Source: Rhodoferax sp.
GTDB lineage: Bacteria > Pseudomonadota > Gammaproteobacteria > Burkholderiales > Burkholderiaceae_C
Assembly: GCA_030685025.1 (NCBI GenBank)
Contig: JAUXWC010000320.1
Span: forward strand, 1-37,832
Reading direction: 5' to 3'
DNA: 37,832 bases
The notes beneath the pieces were generated by a model. That model searched no databases and was not told the DNA's origin. It saw only the letters and a program-made list of their open reading frames with translations. The translations under genes and the position numbers were made by a program. How positions within the stretch are numbered: the first letter of the stretch is position 1; each line of letters opens with the position of its first letter. This document shows positions 32,537 through 37,832 of the stretch, piece by piece.

Positions 32537-33016
32537 ATGACCACTCTTTCACCCATGCGAGCCGAGGTCTTCGCCGCCTACCTCGATTCTTCCGTGGCGG
32601 GCTACGCGCAAGACAACATCGACGCTGGCCGTTGGCCTGTCGACGGCGCGATGGAACGCTCGCGGACCGACTTCGACAGCTTGTTGCCCAACGGTCTTGC
32701 GACGCCGGACAACTACCTGTTCGAAATCCAGGACGGCGCGGGTGGCACCACCGTGGGTTACCTGTGGTTTGCGGTGATCGTCAAGCACGGCCTGAGGGGT
32801 GCCTATGTTTACGACCTGGAGGTCCTGAGCGAACACCGCCGCCAGGGCCACGCCAAGCGTGCGTTCCGGGCACTCGAAGAGCGCGTGACGGCGCTGGGTC
32901 TGACCAGCATTGGCCTGCATGTGTTCGGGCATAACCCTGACGCCCAGTCCTTGTACCGCCAGCTTGGCTATACGGTGACCGGCCTCAACATGATCAAGCA
33001 GATCGACCCGCTCTAG
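32537..33016 (+). CDS. GNAT family N-acetyltransferase (159 aa)
   Basis: A small stand-alone GNAT enzyme that would transfer an acetyl group from acetyl-CoA to an amine. Residues about 93-115 (YVYDLEVLSEHRRQGHAKRAFRALEE) are motif A with R-R-Q-G-H-A at the pyrophosphate-binding turn. IGLHVFGHNPDAQSLYRQLGYTVTGLNMIKQ forms motif B and the C-terminal strand. The substrate is unknown. Length is typical of the family. The TAG stop at 33014-33016 lies within CTAG 33013-33016, which also supplies the stop codon of the opposite-strand gene. Start ATG 32537 lacks a strong ribosome-binding site. Confidence 0.85.
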   Translation: MTTLSPMRAEVFAAYLDSSVAGYAQDNIDAGRWPVDGAMERSRTDFDSLLPNGLATPDNYLFEIQDGAGGTTVGYLWFAVIVKHGLRGAYVYDLEVLSEHRRQGHAKRAFRALEERVTALGLTSIGLHVFGHNPDAQSLYRQLGYTVTGLNMIKQIDPL

Positions 33017-33954
33017 CGCTGGTGCCCAAGACGCACATCGATCTTGGGGTGCCGCTCGACCAGCTTCTTCAGGCTGATCAGGTTCTTCAGGTTGCGCGCG
33101 TTGTCCTGTGTGAAGTCACCCGGCTCGACGGTGTGCTCCCAGCCCCAACGCGTGTGGCAGGTGTCGCCGGTCAGCAGCACCGGCCCCTGCGGCGTTCGGA
33201 CCAGGTAGGCGGTGCTGCCGGAAGTGTGGCCCGGAACGCTGATCGCAAAGACGGAACCATCTTCGAAAATATCCACCACGCCTTCGAAATGCTGCGCCGG
33301 ATCGGCTTGAAAGCCCCACTCCTGCAAATGCTGCTTGCCTTGCAGGAGTTGGTTGGTCGACCCATGAACAAACAGGTTGATCAGGTTCTTCTCGGTCGAC
33401 TCGGTCTTGCCGACATACAGCGGCACATCGTTGGGAATGTCGGGCATGCCGGAGATGTGGTCGATGTGCAGATGGGTGAAGAACACACCCGACAACTTGC
33501 CCGGCAGCGCGTCCAGAATGTCGGCGGTGCTCTTCTGAATCTTCATCTTGTCGATCGGCATGCCCTGGCGCAGCAGCCAGCTCAAGCCCGCTTTTGCGGG
33601 GTCGTCAAGCAGCTTCTTTGACACACCGGTGTCCACCAAAAAGCTGCCGCGCTGCGGGTGCTTCAGCACATGGGCGTAGACCTGGATCGCCTCCTCCCGA
33701 TCCTTCAGGCCCGCCTGGATGGCGGCCGGGCTCTTGAGGTTGACCAGCCCCGCCAGCGGCACCGCCCAGTCGGCGCTGTTGATGCTTTCCAACTGAACCG
33801 GGCCCGGCTGGTCCAGCACCCGCTCCATTTCCGCGCTACCGGTCGGTTTGCCCAGGGTCGCCTGCGCCGCCGGGTGTGAACTCATGCCACAACCCTGCGC
33901 CAGCAGGGTGATGGCTACTGCAAGTACGATCAAGGGCTGATGCAGAGGTCTCAT
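33013..33954 (-). CDS. Metallo-beta-lactamase-fold hydrolase, exported or lipoprotein (313 aa)
   Basis: The metal-binding motif HLHIDH is at 161-166, with H243 (SVPGHTSGS), D264 (LTGDTCH) and H311 (LGHQR) as the further ligands of a two-zinc metallo-beta-lactamase fold. Overall pattern is nearest to AHL-lactonase-like hydrolases, but the substrate cannot be read from sequence. The N-terminus is hydrophobic (LIVLAVAITLLAQGC); Cys22 after A-Q-G gives an imperfect lipobox, so it may be a lipoprotein or a cleaved periplasmic protein. The frame upstream of ATG 33954 is polar and unlikely. It converges on the GNAT gene with a shared CTAG end. Confidence 0.82.
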   Translation of the reverse strand: MRPLHQPLIVLAVAITLLAQGCGMSSHPAAQATLGKPTGSAEMERVLDQPGPVQLESINSADWAVPLAGLVNLKSPAAIQAGLKDREEAIQVYAHVLKHPQRGSFLVDTGVSKKLLDDPAKAGLSWLLRQGMPIDKMKIQKSTADILDALPGKLSGVFFTHLHIDHISGMPDIPNDVPLYVGKTESTEKNLINLFVHGSTNQLLQGKQHLQEWGFQADPAQHFEGVVDIFEDGSVFAISVPGHTSGSTAYLVRTPQGPVLLTGDTCHTRWGWEHTVEPGDFTQDNARNLKNLISLKKLVERHPKIDVRLGHQR

Positions 33955-34067
33955 GGTGTTCCTGTCGGTTGACCGCGCATCATATTGGCAAGCTCGCCCC
34001 CATCGCAACCACGTGGTTCGTTAAACGCGCCGTGTTGCGCGAAGCCATCAAGGATCGGACTCCTCCC

Positions 34068-34886
34068 ATGCTCATGGTGACCCACTCAAAAACCCCGGAG
34101 ATGCTGGAGAGGATGCGTGTCGCCTCGACCATCGTCAGCGGCGTGTTGGAGATGATTGGCGCGCACGTCAAGCCAGGCGTGACCACGGCGCGCCTCGACA
34201 AGTTGTGCCACGACTACATCGTGGACCATGGCGGCGTTCCCGCGTGCGTGGGCTACCACGGCTACCAGCATGCCACCTGCACCTCAGTCAACCACGTGGT
34301 TTGCCACGGCGTTCCCGGCGACAAGCCACTGAAGGACGGCGACTTCCTCAACATCGACGTGGTGGCGGCCTACCAGGGCATGCATGGCGACAGCAGTGCG
34401 ATGTTCTTTGCCGGCACCCCGTCGATCGCGGCAAGACGGCTGGCCACGGTCACGCAAGAGAGCCTTTACCTCGGCATCCAGGAGGTCAAACCAGGCGCCA
34501 CGCTGGGTGACGTTGGCGCGGCCATCCAGGCGCACGCGCGGCAGCACGGCTACAGCGTGGTGCTGGATTTTTGCGGCCACGGCATCGGCGCCGAGATGCA
34601 TGAGGAGCCGCAAGTGAGCCACGTCGGGCGGCGCGGCATGGGTGTGCGGCTGATGCCGGGCATGACCTTCACCATTGAGCCGATGCTCAACGCGGGTCGA
34701 CCCGAAGTCCGCGTATTGGGCGACAAATGGACGGTGGTCACCAAAGACCATTCACTGTCGGCGCAGTGGGAGCACACCGTGCTGGTCACCAACACGGGGT
34801 TCGAGATCCTGACCTGGCGACCCAGCGAGGCCGAGGTTTGGGACACGTTCAACGCCACGCGCGGCGCCGCGCGGGGCGCACGGTAG
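34068..34886 (+). CDS. map: Type I methionine aminopeptidase (272 aa)
   Basis: Removes the N-terminal Met from new proteins in the cytoplasm. All five metal ligands are present in order: D97 (LNIDV), D108 (HGDSS), H171 (CGHGIG), E204 (FTIEPM) and E235 (WEHTV). The catalytic-site histidine H80 lies in NHVVCHGVPGD. Length is typical of type Ia enzymes. ATG 34068 is preceded by AAGGA (34050-34054), at a rather long spacing; ATG 34074 is an alternative start two codons later. It is probably an additional copy rather than the ribosomal-operon one, given its isolated position; that is inference. Confidence 0.94.
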   Translation: MLMVTHSKTPEMLERMRVASTIVSGVLEMIGAHVKPGVTTARLDKLCHDYIVDHGGVPACVGYHGYQHATCTSVNHVVCHGVPGDKPLKDGDFLNIDVVAAYQGMHGDSSAMFFAGTPSIAARRLATVTQESLYLGIQEVKPGATLGDVGAAIQAHARQHGYSVVLDFCGHGIGAEMHEEPQVSHVGRRGMGVRLMPGMTFTIEPMLNAGRPEVRVLGDKWTVVTKDHSLSAQWEHTVLVTNTGFEILTWRPSEAEVWDTFNATRGAARGAR

Positions 34887-34955
34887 ACCACCCCAGGCAG
34901 CCGGCCCTGGTTGCCACTCAGCCAGACCCGCGGGCTGTATCGCGTCGACACTGAC

Positions 34956-35573
34956 TCAGATTTCTGCCGAGCGGCAGCTTGCGTTGGCACGCGCATACAG
35001 AATCCGACGGCCATAAACAGCCAACACGTCTTCTCGCGCGCAGCGCTGCACCATGACTGCCCGACCCTGCTGGCTAATCGTCGTGACGATGTCGTACTTG
35101 GCCGTCGCCTGCGTGCTGTCCGCATTCAGGCTGATGGCCATCTTGTCGAGCTTGGGGCCGGCTCGCAGATTGCTCGCCGCCATGGCGCGCGCGGCGTCGC
35201 GTTGCAGAGCACAGAACTCGGCTCGTCCGCCAGACACGATCACGGGTGCGGCACTGCTGTTGTCCGTGGCGGTGAAGCTCAGGTCGGGCGCCGCCAGCGC
35301 ACATTGGCCTTGGTAGTCGGAGCGGACCACCAACGCCGCCGCATGCTCAATGACCTTTGCGACCGCGCTCTGCGTCAACTTGCCGTCGCCCACGGTGACC
35401 TTGGTTGGCACGCTGGCCCGTCTGGGCTCGCCCAATTTGCCGCTGCGCTCACACGGCATGTCCGAGTAGGCCATTTCGCCTCTACCGTCCTTGCACTTGT
35501 ACAGTTGCGCCATCCCATCCGGGCTTAGCAGGGCAACCATCAAGGCGACGACAAAGTAACGTAAGTGGTGCAT
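34956..35573 (-). CDS. Periplasmic DUF4124 domain protein (205 aa)
   Basis: A signal peptide (MHHLRYFVVALMVALLSPDGMAQ) is followed directly by the short DUF4124 motif LYKCKDGRGEMAYSDMPC, in which an aromatic, two Cys and YSD are conserved; the domain is common in betaproteobacteria and of unknown function. The rest (residues about 50-205) has further Cys residues (GQCAL, EFCAL, QRCA, SCRSAEI), suggesting disulphide bonds in the periplasm. The frame upstream of ATG 35573 is Arg-rich and not protein-like. It converges with map, 69 bases apart, and is divergent from the RDD gene. Confidence 0.82.
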   Translation of the reverse strand: MHHLRYFVVALMVALLSPDGMAQLYKCKDGRGEMAYSDMPCERSGKLGEPRRASVPTKVTVGDGKLTQSAVAKVIEHAAALVVRSDYQGQCALAAPDLSFTATDNSSAAPVIVSGGRAEFCALQRDAARAMAASNLRAGPKLDKMAISLNADSTQATAKYDIVTTISQQGRAVMVQRCAREDVLAVYGRRILYARANASCRSAEI

Positions 35574-35658
35574 GAAGACTGGCCCGGCAAGGTTGCGAAG
35601 GATGACAAAGACGGCTTGCATCGCCGCGTGCGCGCCTAAGCGGGACTTGCACCTTCGT

Positions 35659-35679
35659 TGCAACAATTCTACTGTTGCA
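35659..35679. promoter_or_regulatory. Palindrome TGCAACA-N7-TGTTGCA in a divergent promoter region
   Basis: A perfect 7-bp inverted repeat with a 7-base centre, placed between the divergent DUF4124 and RDD genes. Further TTGC motifs flank it (near 35646 and 35684). This is the geometry of an operator for a dimeric repressor or activator; the regulator is unknown. Confidence 0.45.
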
Positions 35680-35803
35680 GGTCCTTGCCATCGCGCGCCA
35701 GCCCGCCTCTCGAACCGAAGGGGCGGTTGCAAATGCGCCAAGCTACGCCTTCCAACGGCGGTCCGGTTCTGGCTTAACATGCGGTTTCATCGAAAGGTGT
35801 TGG

Positions 35804-36274
35804 ATGAACGAGCAAGCGATGGACTACGCCGGTTTTTGGGTGCGCGTAGGCGCGATGCTGATCGACGTCGTGCTGGTGATACTGGTCACGCTCCCGCTGC
35901 TGGTCGGCATCTACGGTTGGGCCTACTTCGATCCAGCGGGCAATCCCTTCATCAAGGGTCCGGCGGACTTTCTGATTTCTTGGGTGTTTCCTTCACTGGC
36001 GGTGATTCTGTTTTGGCGCTACCGGCAGGCCACCCCAGGCAAGATGATGTTGTCGCTGCGCGTCGTGGATGCCGACACCGGCGCAAATCCGTCTCTGGGT
36101 CAGAGTGTCGGACGCTACCTGGCCTACCTGGCGTCCATGGCTCCCTTGGGACTGGGGCTGTTGTGGGTGGCTTTCGATCCACGCAAGCAGGCGTGGCACG
36201 ACAAGCTGGCGCACACGGTGGTGGTGCGGTCCCGCAAGCACGGGCCGCAGCCGGTTAGCTTTCCGCGCGCGTGA
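35804..36274 (+). CDS. RDD family membrane protein (156 aa)
   Basis: The RDD family is defined by conserved Arg and two Asp residues in its membrane helices. Here WVRVGAMLIDVVLVILVTLPLLVGIYG (residues about 12-38) gives the first helix with R and D. WVFPSLAVILFWRYRQATPGKMMLSLRVVDADTG is the typical second block. YLAYLASMAPLGLGLLWVAFDPRKQAWHDKLAHTVVV closes the protein with the FDPRKQAWHDK signature. Three membrane helices are expected in the inner membrane. AAAGGTG precedes ATG 35804. Possible ion or solute transport is known for some members; the substrate here is unknown. Confidence 0.9.
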   Translation: MNEQAMDYAGFWVRVGAMLIDVVLVILVTLPLLVGIYGWAYFDPAGNPFIKGPADFLISWVFPSLAVILFWRYRQATPGKMMLSLRVVDADTGANPSLGQSVGRYLAYLASMAPLGLGLLWVAFDPRKQAWHDKLAHTVVVRSRKHGPQPVSFPRA

Positions 36275-36311
36275 CGGGCACCTCGTGCGAACGCCGCTGC
36301 CATGCGGTCAG

Positions 36312-37034
36312 TCAGCCCGCCGTGGCGCTGGTTTCATAGCCACCACCCGAGGCCAGCGACGGCGATGCAAGGATCTGCAACACTGCCATGGCAACACGCT
36401 CGGGCGCCACCAAGGCGCCTTCGTGTTTTCGTCGAATGAAGCGTTCCACTTCCGGAAAATCCGCCACGGCGGCATCGCGGATGAGAGCTTGCATCTCGGT
36501 GTCGATCACACCCGGATTGACGTTGACCGGAATGAAGGGATGCCGCTCCAACTGCTGCTCGATGGCCAGCGCGCGAACAAAACCTTCCATGCCCGCCTTC
36601 GACGCGCAGTAGAGCGACCAACCGGCGTAGCCCTTGTGCGCGGCTCCCGAAGAGATGTTGGCCAGCACCTTGCGGCACGGCGCGTGCTGAAACTTGCCGA
36701 TGAGTTCGGTGAGACCCAGGATCGCCGACGTGAAGTTGGTATTCAGATTGGCGAGCACGGCGCTACGGGATTGACGTGACGCGGGTCCGATGGGGGCGAG
36801 CGTGCCCGCATTGTTGATCACCACCAGCTCTTCCAAATGGTCGGCGTCGAGGGGAGCAATGGCCTTGGCGACCACTTGGGCGTAGGCTTCGGGCGCGGAC
36901 AGGTCAGCACGAACCGAGTAAGCATGGGGCGCCGTGCGGGAGAACTCCAGCACGCGGTAGCCGCGTTCTTCAAACTGTTGACACAGCGCGAGGCCGAGTC
37001 CCTTGGAGCCGCCGGTGATGATTGCGAGGCGCAT
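36312..37034 (-). CDS. Short-chain dehydrogenase/reductase (240 aa)
   Basis: A classical SDR oxidoreductase. Cofactor motif TGGSKGLG at 7-14, NNAG at 74-77, and catalytic residues S129 (NISSGAA), Y142 and K146 (YCASK), with normal S-to-Y and Y-to-K spacing. The first residues after the second strand (EFSRT) have an Arg, favouring NADPH. PVNVNPGVIDTEMQ resembles the PG motif of sepiapterin/benzil reductase-like SDRs, which is my nearest subgroup guess. Single domain, cytoplasmic. Convergent with the RDD gene, 37 bases between stops. Confidence 0.9.
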   Translation of the reverse strand: MRLAIITGGSKGLGLALCQQFEERGYRVLEFSRTAPHAYSVRADLSAPEAYAQVVAKAIAPLDADHLEELVVINNAGTLAPIGPASRQSRSAVLANLNTNFTSAILGLTELIGKFQHAPCRKVLANISSGAAHKGYAGWSLYCASKAGMEGFVRALAIEQQLERHPFIPVNVNPGVIDTEMQALIRDAAVADFPEVERFIRRKHEGALVAPERVAMAVLQILASPSLASGGGYETSATAG

Positions 37035-37563
37035 GATGGTGGTGAATTGGGTTTAACTAAACCGCGCACCACTTCCATTCCCGATCACACTTGGCAAGTG
37101 CCAACGTTCTCTGGAGATGGGCATGGGGACCGTGCGGCGCATGCTCGCAGTGTGCCGGATTTCCAGCCGGCTCCGACATGGCCTGCCTAGCTCGCACGGT
37201 GCAGCGCCATGCCGCCCTTCAGCAGAATCTACTCGCTTCGCCATGGCCGCTTGGACAGCGCTGCGGCGACCGTGCGAAGGTCAATCGGGCTGGGTACGTC
37301 AGGGGTCATGGTTGACATAGTCGCAAGTGAGCATCTTGTCTTTTCTCGCACTGAACACAAGACGCCATCGAAATGTCAACTAATATGTCTTGTAAAAAGA
37401 GATTGGAAGCGCTACAGTAACATCAATCAGAATCTGATGAGTCTTTCATGTCCTTATCTCGTCTGCGACTCGTACGCTTGGCACCAGACCCTCTTTGCAT
37501 TTACATCCGCGCCAGGAAGCGATGCGTGGTGGACGCGATCCAATTTAACGTCAAAGGCCTGCC
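37035..37563. other. Long gene-free region before the antitoxin gene
   Basis: 529 bases with no convincing gene; open frames here have shadow-like composition. From about 37310 the DNA becomes clearly AT-richer. A TTGACA hexamer is at 37312-37317 without a good -10 partner. Three CTTGT/ACAAG motifs (listed separately) occur at 37335-37393. Confidence 0.45.
37335..37393. promoter_or_regulatory. Three-copy CTTGT motif, candidate antitoxin operator
   Basis: CTTGTC at 37335-37340, ACAAGAC (the inverse) at 37357-37363 and GTCTTGT at 37387-37393. Xre-type antitoxins commonly bind such repeats to repress their own operon. The nearest start codon is about 170 bases downstream, so the link is tentative. 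Confidence 0.3.
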
Positions 37564-37832
37564 ATGATCATGAATGCGATTGCGCGCCGACTGGACGCCA
37601 TACAAACAAAAGGAGCCATGCGCTCTGCCGACGTGGCCAACATCTTGAGTGTCCGTCCAGAGACCGTATCGAGATGGAACAAAGGCAAGGCCTTACCTCA
37701 CGCCAGCACTGAGAAGCAGTTGCTCGAACTCGAATTTGTGATCGACAAATTGGCCGATATTTATGAGCCGCACGACGCGCGTTTGTGGCTCTTCTCTCGG
37801 CAACGCCTGCTGGAAGATAAGATTCCAGCCGA
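37564..37832 (+). CDS. Xre/MbcA/ParS-type antitoxin, cut by the window edge
   Basis: An open frame begins at ATG 37564 after AAAGG (37553-37557) and runs off the end; about 89 residues are visible. The first part (RRLDAIQTKGAMRSADVANIL, SVRPETVSRWNKGKALPH) is a helix-turn-helix. The second part (LLELEFVIDKLADIYEPHDARLWLFSRQRLLEDKIP) matches the start of the toxin-binding domain seen in MbcA, Xre and ParS antitoxins. Such genes normally precede a RES-domain toxin, which would lie just beyond this window. The AT-richer surroundings fit recent acquisition. An in-frame ATG at 37570 is an alternative start. Confidence 0.82.
   Translation, partial: MIMNAIARRLDAIQTKGAMRSADVANILSVRPETVSRWNKGKALPHASTEKQLLELEFVIDKLADIYEPHDARLWLFSRQRLLEDKIPA

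Noticed and set aside
34887-34955. Possible terminator hairpin between map and the DUF4124 gene
   Set aside because: The CCAGG/CCTGG stem is only five bases, and no T-run follows on either strand.
1-37832. CRISPR array, tRNA, rRNA, insertion-sequence transposase or phage integrase
   Set aside because: No regularly spaced direct repeats with unique spacers, no cloverleaf or rRNA signature, and no transposase or integrase motifs were seen by eye. The only mobile-like element is the palindromic repeat at 14138-14214.

Overview
The window is high-GC DNA from a betaproteobacterium, probably Burkholderiales and perhaps near Comamonadaceae. This placement rests on codon usage, the type VI secretion (T6SS) gene families present, and a dispersed-repeat hairpin of a type common in that order. 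No rRNA or tRNA gene was seen, so the placement is an inference.

Layout. Positions 1-820 hold the end of an incoming gene, a small leftward gene, and a regulatory stretch with a textbook sigma-54 promoter (714-730) and two spaced GGGA-N8-TCCC inverted repeats. Positions 821-25318 form one long, tightly packed rightward T6SS operon: a fused tssB-tssC sheath gene, hcp, tssE, tssF, tssG, vgrG, a DUF2169/pentapeptide-repeat protein, a second pentapeptide-repeat protein, a 53-codon ORF carrying a perfect 29-bp inverted repeat, a DUF3540 protein, a PAAR-like DUF4150 protein, tssJ, tssK, tssL, tssM, tssA, and a methyltransferase-like/TPR-like/GNAT protein. A second sigma-54-like promoter (25379-25394) precedes a three-gene group (25487-28334). 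Its last gene has six decapeptide repeats followed by a domain closely resembling the pertussis-toxin S1 ADP-ribosyltransferase core, making it a strong candidate T6SS effector. Two small divergent genes follow. A leftward pair encodes a SPOR-domain membrane protein and a sigma-54 enhancer-binding activator.

From 31 kb on the genes are mostly unlinked to secretion: a GH64-like beta-1,3-glucanase without a signal peptide, a GNAT acetyltransferase, a metallo-beta-lactamase-fold exported protein, methionine aminopeptidase, a DUF4124 protein, an RDD membrane protein and an SDR oxidoreductase. The window ends in a Xre/MbcA/ParS-type antitoxin running off the edge, in locally AT-richer DNA.

How it works together (inference). 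The activator at 29717-30718 probably switches on both sigma-54 promoters, making the T6SS machine and its cargo together. TssJLM form the envelope complex and TssK/A/E/F/G the baseplate. Hcp forms the tube inside a one-polypeptide TssB-TssC sheath. VgrG, DUF3540 and DUF4150 proteins form the spike, and the DUF2169/pentapeptide proteins probably help load cargo. No tssH (clpV) gene is present in the window. TssL lacks a peptidoglycan-binding domain, a role the SPOR protein could fill.
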